Both the position numbers and the translations under genes were made by a program. Positions 8,085 to 16,466 of a stretch of DNA of 36,467 nucleotides are shown here, one piece after another; the first letter of the stretch is position 1; each line of letters opens with the position of its first letter. The notes below the pieces were generated by a model. It made no database searches. It saw nothing but the letters and a program-made list of their open reading frames with translations, and was not told where the DNA came from. The stretch is taken from positions 1 through 36,467 of the forward strand of contig JAUZQQ010000099.1 in assembly GCA_030950905.1 (NCBI GenBank), in the 5' to 3' direction. Origin of the DNA: Mariprofundaceae bacterium (GTDB taxonomy: Bacteria > Pseudomonadota > Zetaproteobacteria > Mariprofundales > Mariprofundaceae).

Positions 8085-9653
8085 ATGTTTACCCATAAAT
8101 ATTTAAAATCCAAAACCACCATGTATCAATGGTTGATGCTTCTATCACTTGTCGCGACCCCTCTATTTTATGGTTGTGCCATTAACCCTGTAACAGGGCA
8201 AAAAGAGCTGATATTGATTTCAGAATCAGCCGAATTGGCAATGGGAGAAAAGAACTACCTGCCCGCGCGGCAGATGCAGGGCGGTGATTATATCGCCGAC
8301 CCTGCTGTTATTGCGTATGTGCAAGAAGTAGGGCAGAAGTTGGCAGCAGTATCTGACCGAAGGCTTCCTTACGAATTTACCGTTTTAAACAACTCGGAAA
8401 TCAACGCATGGGCGATGCCTGGCGGTAAGTTGGCAATCAACCGTGGTTTGTTGATGAAAATGGATAGCGAAGCAGAGCTGGCATCGGTGCTTGGTCATGA
8501 AATCGTTCATGCAGCGGCGAAACACAGCGCCAAACAAATCCAGAAGGGAATGTTGATTCAAGGTGCTGTATTGGCCGCGAATATGGCGATTCAGACACAG
8601 AGCAATAACCAGCTCACACAAAATATTGGTATGCTCGGCACAAATCTGGCTGCTTCGATGCTCAATGCAAGATTTAGCCGTAATGATGAATATGAATCAG
8701 ATCATTATGGCATGGTTTATATGTCCCGTGCTGGTTATGATCCTTTTGGGGCAGTTAGAATGCAGGAGCTGCTATTATCACAAAAAAAAGGAAGGGATAA
8801 TCTTTTCAGTAACTTACTGTCCAGCCATCCGCCTTCAGCCGATAGGGTGGCAGCCAATCGTTTGTTTGCGGCACAATTGCCAGCAGGAAAAACAGGGCGA
8901 AACGAATACCATCGACGGCTTCAATCCTTGTTTGATGCAGCCCCTGCGTATGATGCTTACGAAAAAGGGGTGAAAGCTTTCGCTGCAAAAAAATACTCCC
9001 GCGCCCGTTCGTTGGCTGAACAGGCGATAAGAATTGAATCCCGTGAGTCTCAGTTCCACCTGTTAAGGGGATCAGCACTTGAGCAGGGTAACAATAAAAA
9101 CGCGGCTTTGAGAGAGTATAAAAAAGCAGCAAGCATGAACCCAGGGTATTTTCAAACCCATTTAAAGCTGGGATTGCTGTACGATACCATGGGGCACAAA
9201 CAGCAAGCAAAACAATCTTTGGAAAGCAGCGTTGCTTTGCTAAAAACAGCGCCTGCGATGCAGAAATTAGGGCAGTATGCTTTGCATGATGGCAATATGA
9301 ATCTTGCCAGATCATACCTAAGCGCAGCCGCAAGCAGCAATACTCCCGTAGGAAAATCTGCTTATAGCGAGCTTCTTCGCTTTGATCTACCTGCCAACCC
9401 CAGTCAATACCTGAAGACAAGGTTTGGTCTCAATGAACAGGGGCAAATGCTTGTTGCTATTAAAAATAATACACCATTTCCCGTATCAGCACTGGTTATT
9501 GAAGTGCGTAGCGCGACACGCTACCGCAGTATCAAACTTCGCGGGGAGATTCAAGCAAATGCGCAGTCTACATTCAATATAGGCAAGCTAATAACGGCAG
9601 AACAACTGCGTGCCACCCGTGTACGAATGGTCGGTGCAACGTTGGCTAAATAG
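8085..9653 (+). CDS. M48-family metalloprotease lipoprotein with TPR tail (BepA-like)
   Basis: The N-terminus is a lipoprotein signal: a hydrophobic run and the lipobox LFYGC, with Cys31 as the probable lipidated residue. The Zn-protease motif HEIVH is at residues 138-142, and the third ligand is probably Glu204 in DEYESDHYG. After residue 280 the protein becomes helical with TPR-like repeats (alternating A/Y/L spacing around 290-400). BepA-type proteases in the periplasm cleave misassembled outer-membrane proteins such as LptD. The lptCAB genes occur in the same window, but not adjacent. At 522 residues it is a little longer than E. coli BepA (487). Confidence 0.88.
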   Translation: MFTHKYLKSKTTMYQWLMLLSLVATPLFYGCAINPVTGQKELILISESAELAMGEKNYLPARQMQGGDYIADPAVIAYVQEVGQKLAAVSDRRLPYEFTVLNNSEINAWAMPGGKLAINRGLLMKMDSEAELASVLGHEIVHAAAKHSAKQIQKGMLIQGAVLAANMAIQTQSNNQLTQNIGMLGTNLAASMLNARFSRNDEYESDHYGMVYMSRAGYDPFGAVRMQELLLSQKKGRDNLFSNLLSSHPPSADRVAANRLFAAQLPAGKTGRNEYHRRLQSLFDAAPAYDAYEKGVKAFAAKKYSRARSLAEQAIRIESRESQFHLLRGSALEQGNNKNAALREYKKAASMNPGYFQTHLKLGLLYDTMGHKQQAKQSLESSVALLKTAPAMQKLGQYALHDGNMNLARSYLSAAASSNTPVGKSAYSELLRFDLPANPSQYLKTRFGLNEQGQMLVAIKNNTPFPVSALVIEVRSATRYRSIKLRGEIQANAQSTFNIGKLITAEQLRATRVRMVGATLAK

Positions 9654-9686
9654 CCCTTACCGTATGCCCATGGTGTTTTGCCTGCA

Positions 9687-10481
9687 ATGATAAAGTACAT
9701 TCTATGCTGCTGTTTTTGGTTGCATGCACAAAACATCCACGCCGCGCCATTACAACGTATATTGGCACTCACGCCACACGTATGTGAGATGCTTTATGCC
9801 ATTGGCGCATCGGCCAATATTGTTGGTGCGGTGGATTATTGTAACTACCCTGAAGCAGCAAAAGCATTACCCCGCGTTGGCAATTATCAAGGTATCAATG
9901 TTGAAGCAGCATGGCGTTTAAAACCTGATGTTGCCGTGGTTTTGAGCCGTAGTACCAAAGGCGTTGCGGCATTAGAGGCACTGGGCGTGGATATTGTGGT
10001 TTCCAACCCAAGCAGTTTTGATGGTATATTTCAAAGTTTGTTGCTGTTGGGAACACTTACCAATCACAGCCAAGAAGCCATTGAACTCGTTTCCCAACAA
10101 CGCTTGCGTTTGATAGCGGTGCAACGTAAAGCACGAACAAACCTACGGGTATTTTACGAAGTCTGGCACGCCCCATTGATTGCAGCCGGTGGCACAAGTT
10201 TTATTAATGCTTTGATTGATGATGCAGGCGCTATAAATATATTCTCACAAATAACACTAGAAGCGCCACGCGTTAATGTTGAGGCGGTAATCAGGGGCAA
10301 GCCTGATGTCATTATTATACCTGGGGAAACGCACGATTTGCAAGCCAGGCAATTGTTTTGGGAAAAGTGGTTGGGAAAAAAACACATCCATTTCGTCACC
10401 GTTCCTGCTGACCTGATGCATCGACCAGGGCCACGCTTGATTGAAGGGCTAGAGATATTGCAGCATCTATTGAAAAAATAG
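9687..10481 (+). CDS. btuF: BtuF-like periplasmic substrate-binding protein (cobalamin type)
   Basis: The 264-residue product from ATG 9687 has a signal peptide ending near HAQNIHA and a TroA-like fold: ILALTPHVCEMLYAIGA, then VDYCNYPEAAKALPRVGNY and LKPDVAVV. This order is characteristic of vitamin B12-binding BtuF-type proteins of ABC importers, although heme or iron-chelate binders share the fold. A TTG at 9678 is an alternative start. No permease or ATPase is adjacent. The last 154 nt or so, from 10335 past the stop, are almost identical to 12208-12361, so the present C-terminus may derive from a recombination or insertion event. Confidence 0.78.
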   Translation: MIKYILCCCFWLHAQNIHAAPLQRILALTPHVCEMLYAIGASANIVGAVDYCNYPEAAKALPRVGNYQGINVEAAWRLKPDVAVVLSRSTKGVAALEALGVDIVVSNPSSFDGIFQSLLLLGTLTNHSQEAIELVSQQRLRLIAVQRKARTNLRVFYEVWHAPLIAAGGTSFINALIDDAGAINIFSQITLEAPRVNVEAVIRGKPDVIIIPGETHDLQARQLFWEKWLGKKHIHFVTVPADLMHRPGPRLIEGLEILQHLLKK

Positions 10482-10488
10482 GGTCATT
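10335..10488 (+). repeat. btuF 3'-end direct repeat, copy 1
   Basis: 154 nt covering the last 48 codons, stop and 7 nt beyond match 12208-12361 at all but three positions by eye: A/G in the poly-A run, C/T in the histidine-to-leucine region and T/C in the stop region. In this copy the frame ends in TAG; in the other copy that codon is CAG and the frame runs on to TGA. Upstream of 10335 the similarity falls off but does not vanish at once. Confidence 0.95.
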
Positions 10489-10491
10489 TAA

Positions 10492-10613
10492 TGTAATGGG
10501 GTCAGGCTTCGATTCTGTTGCTTTTGTTGAGTTTTCTATGACCTTGAAAATAGCGTCGGAGTAAAGCTTTATTAAGAGCTGCGTCAAAGGCCGTAGAGCC
10601 GAATCCTGACACT
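10492..10613. repeat. MITE/REP-like element with GTCAGG...TTCG ends
   Basis: This stretch starts TAATGGGGTCAGGCTTCGATT and ends in GCCGAATCCTGACACTG. The two ends are imperfect inverted copies of each other (GGGTCAGGCTTCG against the complement of CGAATCCTGACAC), so the roughly 115-nt block between btuF and the hipA-like gene could fold or behave as a small non-autonomous element. The left end recurs in inverted orientation at 35892-35938. No protein is encoded here. Confidence 0.45.
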
Positions 10614-10679
10614 GTTACTGTTATTACTTTGGTATGAAGTGTAAACTACTTTAAGGGCTGGTGAAGGATGCCGAGAAAT

Positions 10680-11810
10680 CTATAGGTTTATCAACTGCTG
10701 TATTCGCATCTGGATGAACTGCTCAATGATCTCCAGCCGTTTAGCTGGTAGATTATATTTCGGGTGTCGTTTAAAGCGGAAGTTCACCAGCTTGTGCAGG
10801 CGATTTTTCTGCTCTTTGCTGATGATTTCTCTGGCGAATTCCACAAAACCCTGCGATGTGGCCATAAGTCGAGTTTGGGCGTATGCATCAACATCTTCCA
10901 GATCGTCTGCCATGGCATAATTGAATAGCGAAAAGCCATTGTCAAAAATCGGGGCTGGCGCTACAACCCTGTTCGATCCGCTCTCCAGCAGCAGGCCGAA
11001 GTTATTGAAATGCCGATCCTCATTGCAGATCACCGCATCGAAAATCAACATATCCACCAGTGATTGATCGTAATCATCCCCCAACTTTCGGTAATAATCC
11101 ATCACCGCCCGCCAACCACCATTGTTCACGACTCTTCCGGCTGGAACATAGGAAAGTTCCAAACTGGTAAACAACGGGCAGGTCGAAAAGAGCTGTTTTT
11201 TCCACCGCCTCAGGTTGTAAGGTGTACAGTTCAATCCCATCGCTTTCGCTACCTGAGCGGCATAAAACTCCGAATAAGGTTCGTTGCCCGTATTGGCTGC
11301 TCCTGTTGATCCGGCTTTGTAGAGATAGAGCGTTCCCTGTTCCCGCCGCCAACATTTGGCGAGCATGCCCCCAGTGGTCAACTCGGGCGTGGAGATAAAA
11401 CCATGGCGTTTGGTCTCGCCATAACCAGTATAGGCGATGAACGAGAGAATGCGACTAATCCGGTTTTCATAGAGATTAAACTGGCGAAACGACCCTTCAA
11501 ATCCCTGCTCAACAATCCAGTAACAATCGTTAACCGACAACCCCTTGCAAACATCAATGATCCCCTTGGTATCGCCCACATTCAACCCAAGTTTCGCCAG
11601 AAGGTTTTGCACAAACAAACGATTGCCCGGAATCACCCGCCGTTTAAGCCAAGTCAGCAGCCCTTTCTCGCTCAACTCAAGATCAATGGGCAGCAGTGGA
11701 TGATGTGTTTCGTTGATCGACACAATTTGAGCCGACAACCCTTCAATCACGTCGGATGCCAATTCAAAGGTGATTAGCTCATAATCAAACTGTTTTAAAA
11801 TATAACGCAT
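10680..11810 (-). CDS. HipA-like Ser/Thr kinase, orphan
   Basis: The 376-residue protein carries the kinase features of HipA/CtkA-type toxins: a P-loop-side lysine in LYLYKAGS (Lys165), the catalytic loop NEDRHFNNFG (263-272) with Asp265 and Asn270, and the metal-binding DNG (290-292). The N-terminal half, with LKRRVIPGNRLFVQ and IIDVCKGLSVNDCYWIV, matches a widespread family of stand-alone HipA-domain proteins. HipA kinases phosphorylate host targets such as glutamyl-tRNA synthetase and cause growth arrest. The substrate here is unknown. No hipB-like antitoxin gene is adjacent: upstream lies only a decayed transposase. AAGG about 8-11 nt before ATG 11810 is a modest SD. Confidence 0.8.
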   Translation of the reverse strand: MRYILKQFDYELITFELASDVIEGLSAQIVSINETHHPLLPIDLELSEKGLLTWLKRRVIPGNRLFVQNLLAKLGLNVGDTKGIIDVCKGLSVNDCYWIVEQGFEGSFRQFNLYENRISRILSFIAYTGYGETKRHGFISTPELTTGGMLAKCWRREQGTLYLYKAGSTGAANTGNEPYSEFYAAQVAKAMGLNCTPYNLRRWKKQLFSTCPLFTSLELSYVPAGRVVNNGGWRAVMDYYRKLGDDYDQSLVDMLIFDAVICNEDRHFNNFGLLLESGSNRVVAPAPIFDNGFSLFNYAMADDLEDVDAYAQTRLMATSQGFVEFAREIISKEQKNRLHKLVNFRFKRHPKYNLPAKRLEIIEQFIQMRIQQLINL

Positions 11811-11849
11811 ATCAACAACCTTAGAGACTGGAATCTTGAAGCTGAATCG

Positions 11850-12034
11850 ACATTAGGTGCAATACAAAGGGCCTTTTGATGTGTCATGCTAGGTAGACAA
11901 GCCTCACCGGAAACCTTTTCGGCACCACGCAGAAAAAATTGCCGAAATCCAATACATGTATTAATAATACCAAAGACTGGTTCGACTGTCGTCTTTCTCT
12001 GGGCATAAAGTTGTCTTCCATTTCCATCATGCAA
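11850..12034 (-). pseudogene. IS1182-type transposase C-terminal remnant
   Basis: The minus strand encodes GRQLYAQRKTTVEPVFG and GFRQFFLRGAEKVSGE, the conserved C-terminal segment of IS1182-group transposases. After that the match shifts to another frame (LVYLA, stop, HIKRPFVLHL), showing a frameshift and a nonsense mutation. The N-terminal two thirds are absent. The remnant lies directly upstream of the hipA-like gene and marks the inserted segment as mobile-element debris. Confidence 0.75.
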
Positions 12035-12207
12035 ACGCTGAGTTCATCGCTGTAAATATCGTAGTTTACATTTTACTTTACTCTTTATAATGCAGGACTA
12101 TAAAGATAGTGCTATGCGGAAACCAATATTGCCAGCACAGGAACAGTCGCCTCCATCCTTCTCATCAAGACGGAAGGCTTAACGTAATTCTACCCGAGGA
12201 AGCGCGT
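12035..12207. other. Short non-coding junction inside the btuF-icd insert
   Basis: Between the transposase remnant and the second btuF tail I find no convincing gene. Towards its right end (about 12170-12207) there is weaker similarity to the btuF sequence preceding 10335, in the segment encoding NVILPEEARDLQ versus VIIIPGETHDLQ. The left part has AT-rich motifs such as TATAATGC near 12088 that could act as a promoter. Confidence 0.4.
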
Positions 12208-12363
12208 GATTTGCAAGCCAGGCAATTGTTTTGGGAAAAGTGGTTGGGAAAAAAGCACATCCATTTCGTCACCGTTCCTGCTGACCTGATGCATCGACCA
12301 GGGCCACGCTTGATTGAAGGGCTAGAGATATTGCAGCATTTATTGAAAAAACAGGGTCATTGA
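12208..12363 (+). pseudogene. Detached btuF 3' fragment (direct repeat copy 2)
   Basis: The DNA is almost identical to 10335-10488 and encodes DLQARQLFWEKWLGKK... through LLKKQGH, ending at TGA 12361-12363. It has no upstream gene body: the frame can be extended back to 12109 only through sequence unrelated to a binding protein. It is either the original end of btuF displaced by an insertion or a tail carried in by the inserted element. Confidence 0.85.
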
Positions 12364-12440
12364 CGTATCATCGTTTGTTCATTGGAAAAAAAGGTGCAGA
12401 CTTTGCCCTGCATTGGAACAATTATAAATGGAGAACCATC

Positions 12441-14183
12441 ATGCCCTTTGAAAAAATAACGCCCCCAACCATGGGTGAAAAAATAACCATGGGCAATGAT
12501 GGCAAATTATCCGTGCCTAAAAAACCCATTGTTACCTTTATTGAAGGTGATGGAACGGGGCCTGATATTTGGCGTGCTGCACAGCGTGTTTTGAATGCCG
12601 CCGTAAAAAAAGCTTACAACGATGAACGGGAAATCGCATGGATGGAAGTTTTTGCGGGTGAAAAAGCTTGGAATCTTTATGGTCAAAGCGATGATGCTTG
12701 GTTGCCTGAAGAAACTTTACAGGCATTTCGTGATTATTTGATTGGCATTAAAGGCCCATTAACGACACCCATTGGTGGTGGTATCACATCATTAAATGTT
12801 GCATTGCGCCAAAAACTGGACTTGTATACGTGTTTGCGTCCTGTGAAATATTTTAAAGGCGTACCTTCACCCGTAAAAAAACCAGAAGATGTGGATATGG
12901 TTATTTTTCGTGAAAACTCAGAAGATATTTATGCTGGTATCGAGTGGGCTAACGGATCAGACGAAGTCAAAAAACTCATTGCTTTTTTACAAGAAGAAAT
13001 GGGTGTCAGCAAAATTCGTTTCCCTGAAACATCGGGTATTGGCATCAAACCTGTATCGGAAGAAGGAAGCAAACGTTTGGTTCGTGCGGCTATTTTGTAT
13101 GCCCTGGCGAACAAGCGGAAATCAATCACCTTGGTTCACAAGGGAAATATCATGAAGTTTACAGAAGGTGCATTCATGCGCTGGGGTTATGAGGTCGCCA
13201 AAGAAGAATTTGATGCAAAAGAAATAGATGGTGGGCCATGGTGTACATTGCCCAATGGCTTGTTGATCAAAGATGCCATTGCAGATATTACCTTGCAGCA
13301 AGTACTAACGAGACCTACAGATTTTGATATCATCGCTACATTGAATTTAAATGGCGATTATATCTCAGATGCTTTGGCTGCACAGATTGGCGGTATTGGT
13401 ATTGCACCGGGCGCGAATATAAATTACCTCAGTGGTCATGCTATTTTTGAAGCAACCCATGGCACAGCACCAAAATATGCAAATAAAGATATGGTCAACC
13501 CTTCATCGGTAATTCTTTCTGGCGAAATGATGCTTCGTTACATGGGCTGGAGCGAAGCCGCTGATCTCATCTTAAAAGGTATCAATGGTGCTATTCAAGC
13601 CAAAACAGTGACCTATGACTTTCATCGTTTGATGGATGATGCCATTAAACTTTCAACATCAGACTTTGGCGACGCTGTGATTCATCATATGGAAGATGAA
13701 TCGTTGGATGATGAAGCAGCCAACCATTACGATGAATTGGCCGACCGTGCGCGCGATATTTTTGAGTCTGGTGCAGAAAAAACCCAAGAGTTTGTGCAAT
13801 CAGCCGTAGAGACAGCACGAGAACAATTAACCACAGCAGGAACATTTACCGAAGAACAAGGGCAACGTTTAAAATCATTTCTTGAAGATGATATGTTCCG
13901 CATGGCAGAATCAATGCGCAACGAGGCAAAGTCGCGGTTAAATCCATCTCGCTTAACCGTGGGTGCAATGGCCTCACTTAGTGCTGTGATGAAAGCTGCT
14001 GGATCAGCGATCAATGATTTGGCGAGCAAAGCGGAGCAAGGCTTGCATTGTCGTTCGGGTGAAATAACGAGTGCTGGAACACTGACATGCATCCAATGCA
14101 ACAAAGAAATGCACTTTAAAAAAACAGGTCGCATTCCACCTTGCACAGAATGCCATCACACGGAGTTTCGCAAGTCCTATTGA
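12441..14183 (+). CDS. icd: NADP-type isocitrate dehydrogenase fused to a YbeL/DUF1451 zinc-ribbon domain
   Basis: Residues 1 to about 417 are a complete Icd, which oxidises isocitrate to 2-oxoglutarate in the TCA cycle: [11 protein letters not shown], the substrate loop [20 protein letters not shown] with the regulatory-type Ser117, [14 protein letters not shown] and [11 protein letters not shown], ending where E. coli Icd ends (DAVIHHM). The frame then continues for about 160 residues: an acidic linker, a helical segment, and a C-terminal zinc ribbon with CIQC and CTEC pairs and GRIPPC, matching the layout of E. coli YbeL. ATG 12441 is chosen because GGAGA lies 7 nt upstream and the N-terminus fits. 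The frame is open back to 12360. The product is 580 residues, against about 416 for ordinary Icd. Confidence 0.93.
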   Translation: MPFEKITPPTMGEKITMGNDGKLSVPKKPIVTFIEGDGTGPDIWRAAQRVLNAAVKKAYNDEREIAWMEVFAGEKAWNLYGQSDDAWLPEETLQAFRDYLIGIKGPLTTPIGGGITSLNVALRQKLDLYTCLRPVKYFKGVPSPVKKPEDVDMVIFRENSEDIYAGIEWANGSDEVKKLIAFLQEEMGVSKIRFPETSGIGIKPVSEEGSKRLVRAAILYALANKRKSITLVHKGNIMKFTEGAFMRWGYEVAKEEFDAKEIDGGPWCTLPNGLLIKDAIADITLQQVLTRPTDFDIIATLNLNGDYISDALAAQIGGIGIAPGANINYLSGHAIFEATHGTAPKYANKDMVNPSSVILSGEMMLRYMGWSEAADLILKGINGAIQAKTVTYDFHRLMDDAIKLSTSDFGDAVIHHMEDESLDDEAANHYDELADRARDIFESGAEKTQEFVQSAVETAREQLTTAGTFTEEQGQRLKSFLEDDMFRMAESMRNEAKSRLNPSRLTVGAMASLSAVMKAAGSAINDLASKAEQGLHCRSGEITSAGTLTCIQCNKEMHFKKTGRIPPCTECHHTEFRKSY

Positions 14184-14225
14184 TGCGTTGTTGGATAGAA
14201 AGTTGTTAAACTTTGTCGCTGATTG

Positions 14226-15620
14226 ATGAAATCACTCGTACGAAAATTTCTTAGTCATGTGCATGGGCGGCAGGGTGTGCTTGCTCGTGCCAATGGCACT
14301 TTTTTTTCTGCACAAGTGGTTTCTACAGCACTCCATCGCATCCGCTTGGATATGTTGGATGGGGCAGAGCTTACGCCCGAAGGGCATGCGTTTATTCAAG
14401 GTGCGGCGGCTTATTTAACGTGGCTTGCTTACAAAAGCATGAAAAAACGGGGGCTTGCAGTAACAACCGAAGTATCGCTAAGCGTGGGTGTTCCGCGCAT
14501 GTCGATGATCGTTAAACGCCAACGCAACGGCCAGTTGGAAACCTATACCCAACATATCTTGGATGATGCTTATACGTTGTTGCTGCGTCCACCTGCCTGT
14601 TTTTCTTCTGTGCATGATGCATTTTATAGGCTCAATTCTTTAACCCTTCCAACACCAGAATACTTGTATCTTTATGGTGTATATTTGATGCAATCAGCGC
14701 GGGCAGAAGGCAATTGGCCACGGGGTGAAAAAGTTGGTGGTTTGGCTGATGACTTTGCAGCTTCGCGTGCATTGTTGGTTGATGATTTACACCGTGATGT
14801 ATGCTTACCACTGGATGATCAACGTTTTCGCACGCTTTCGTGGTGGGTGGTATTTCCATCTTATGGCTGGGAAATGAATGATGGGCAAGAACACAATATG
14901 ATGACCTTGGTGGATCAAATCGCCATTTCCCCCATCTTGCCTGCCGATGATGGCATTGCTTATTTGCGCGCCTTGCTGCTGGCACAATTGCTTTTTATTC
15001 GTCACTTGGCAGCACGCACCTTGCTTGTTCTTGGTGTTTCGCCGCGCCACCCTGCGGATACCCGATTGTACCGAGAGGCATTACATGCGAGCGATCACCC
15101 AGCCGCTGCGATGGCACGTTTGCAATGGTCGATTGAACAATCTGAAGCCGACCCGCCAGATGATTGGGCGCAACAATGCAAGCAGCAATGGCAAGCAATA
15201 TTGCAGCAAGCACCCGACCTGAGTTGGAAGAATGATGCTGTTTTTGAACACCCTGAATACAAGCGGTTAAATACGCTAGACCCAGAAGATAATGATGCTT
15301 TTGTTCATTTGCTTACCCCATTGCTAAAAAGCATGCCTGATAATTGGTTTGTTCGGGCTGCTTTGGGCGCGCGTTTGATGCAGGGTGAAGACTTGAAAGA
15401 TGGCGAGAAAATGCTGCGAGCTTGCCTGATTGATTCACCTGAAGATTGCCCTGATGCTTATATCAACCTGGGAACACGTTTAAAATGGCAAGGCCGAACA
15501 GAAGAAGCGATGAAAATTTTTGAACAGGCGGTACAACGTTGGCCTTGGCACAAGCAAAGTGTGGATTCTTGCATGTGGCTGTTGACCGACAATATGGTGT
15601 ACTTTCCTGATGGAGACTGA
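14226..15620 (+). CDS. Unknown protein with C-terminal TPR-like repeats
   Basis: This 464-residue protein has no signal peptide and no family that I recognise. The first two thirds are helical and rich in aromatic residues (for example WWVVFPSYGWEMNDGQEHN). From about residue 360 two or three TPR-like units follow (WFVRAALGARLMQGEDLKDG, then DAYINLGTRLKWQGRTEEAM), suggesting a protein-binding tail. ATG 14226 is preferred to the TTG three nt upstream. The gene follows icd by 42 nt and its stop lies 4 nt before the carbonic anhydrase start, so the three genes probably share a transcript. The function is unknown. Confidence 0.75.
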   Translation: MKSLVRKFLSHVHGRQGVLARANGTFFSAQVVSTALHRIRLDMLDGAELTPEGHAFIQGAAAYLTWLAYKSMKKRGLAVTTEVSLSVGVPRMSMIVKRQRNGQLETYTQHILDDAYTLLLRPPACFSSVHDAFYRLNSLTLPTPEYLYLYGVYLMQSARAEGNWPRGEKVGGLADDFAASRALLVDDLHRDVCLPLDDQRFRTLSWWVVFPSYGWEMNDGQEHNMMTLVDQIAISPILPADDGIAYLRALLLAQLLFIRHLAARTLLVLGVSPRHPADTRLYREALHASDHPAAAMARLQWSIEQSEADPPDDWAQQCKQQWQAILQQAPDLSWKNDAVFEHPEYKRLNTLDPEDNDAFVHLLTPLLKSMPDNWFVRAALGARLMQGEDLKDGEKMLRACLIDSPEDCPDAYINLGTRLKWQGRTEEAMKIFEQAVQRWPWHKQSVDSCMWLLTDNMVYFPDGD

Positions 15621-15624
15621 TGAC

Positions 15625-16263
15625 ATGTGTTCAAAAGGAAGCCCTAAATCCTTTTTGGCAGCCAATGCTTTATGGGCAAAAGAAAAAAAACAGCAAAACC
15701 CTGAATATTTTAAACACTTACAAGAGCAAAAGAAACCAGACTTTATGTGGATTGGTTGTTCTGATGCGCGTGTGCCTGCCAATGAAATGATTGGTGTTGA
15801 AGCGGGGCATGTATTTATTCATCGCAATGTGGCAAATCAGGTGCAGCATATTGATCTTAATGCACTGGCTGCTATTCAATATGCGGTTGATGTACTTCAA
15901 GTTAAGCACATTATTGTGACGGGGCATTATGACTGTGGTGGCGTACGCGCAGCCATGGAGTCGCAGCACTTTGGTATGGTGGACAACTGGATCCGCAGCG
16001 TCCGTGATCTATGGATGCAGCATCACAAGACCATAGGCGAAACAAGCAAGCAGGGACGCTTTGATCGTTTGTGTGAACTAAACGTGATGCGACAGGTCGA
16101 GAACCTTAGCCATACCCGTATTGTACAAAATGCTTGGTCAAGGCAACAACCTTTAACATTGCATGGTTGGATTTACCATGTAGAGGATGGTTTGTTGCGC
16201 GATTTGGAAGTGAGTCGTGTTTCCGTTGATGATGTGGATGGTATTTATCGCACGCATCAATAA
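15625..16263 (+). CDS. can: Beta-class carbonic anhydrase
   Basis: The enzyme interconverts CO2 and bicarbonate in the cytoplasm, supplying carboxylases. Zinc ligands are visible as Cys45 (IGCSDARVP), His101 and Cys104 (GHYDCGGV), with the Asp47-Arg49 dyad of the beta class. FIHRNVANQV and IQYAVDVLQVKHIIVTGH complete the match to the Can/CynT group. ATG 15625 has GGAG 9 nt upstream; ATG 15610 overlaps the previous gene and would add five residues. The length of 212 is close to E. coli Can (220). Confidence 0.95.
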   Translation: MCSKGSPKSFLAANALWAKEKKQQNPEYFKHLQEQKKPDFMWIGCSDARVPANEMIGVEAGHVFIHRNVANQVQHIDLNALAAIQYAVDVLQVKHIIVTGHYDCGGVRAAMESQHFGMVDNWIRSVRDLWMQHHKTIGETSKQGRFDRLCELNVMRQVENLSHTRIVQNAWSRQQPLTLHGWIYHVEDGLLRDLEVSRVSVDDVDGIYRTHQ

Positions 16264-16289
16264 GCCGCAATAAATAATATACCAAACTG

Positions 16290-16412
16290 CTTATTGTTAG
16301 TGAGTGGCAAATTAGGGTGATCAATAACGATGAAAATAACATCCCAATTATTTAACATTTCAACAGCCAAGGCGCGTGCTTTTTTATGCTCGTGATCAAG
16401 CATTTTTCGCAT
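16290..16412 (-). pseudogene. IS66-like transposase remnant
   Basis: The minus strand reads MRKMLDHEHKKARALAVEML followed by IDHPNLPLTNN, a segment typical of the C-terminal region of IS66-type transposases (normally LPLTNNEAERALRH). The match stops abruptly after NN at about 16290, close to the end of the carbonic anhydrase gene, and upstream sequence is missing. About 41 codons survive. It is probably scar tissue from an old insertion. Confidence 0.5.
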
Positions 16413-16466
16413 AGTTTCTTGTAATCACTTAGCTATTGGGTATAATACCAATGGATAGTCTCATTA

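Noticed and set aside
8806-9420. Long minus-strand open frame opposite the M48 protease gene
   Set aside because: No ribosome-binding site, no family resemblance, and fully covered by a gene with clear motifs on the other strand.
12360-12440. 27-residue N-terminal extension of Icd
   Set aside because: The frame is open, but ATG 12441 has a good SD and the family-like N-terminus; the extension follows directly on the btuF tail repeat.
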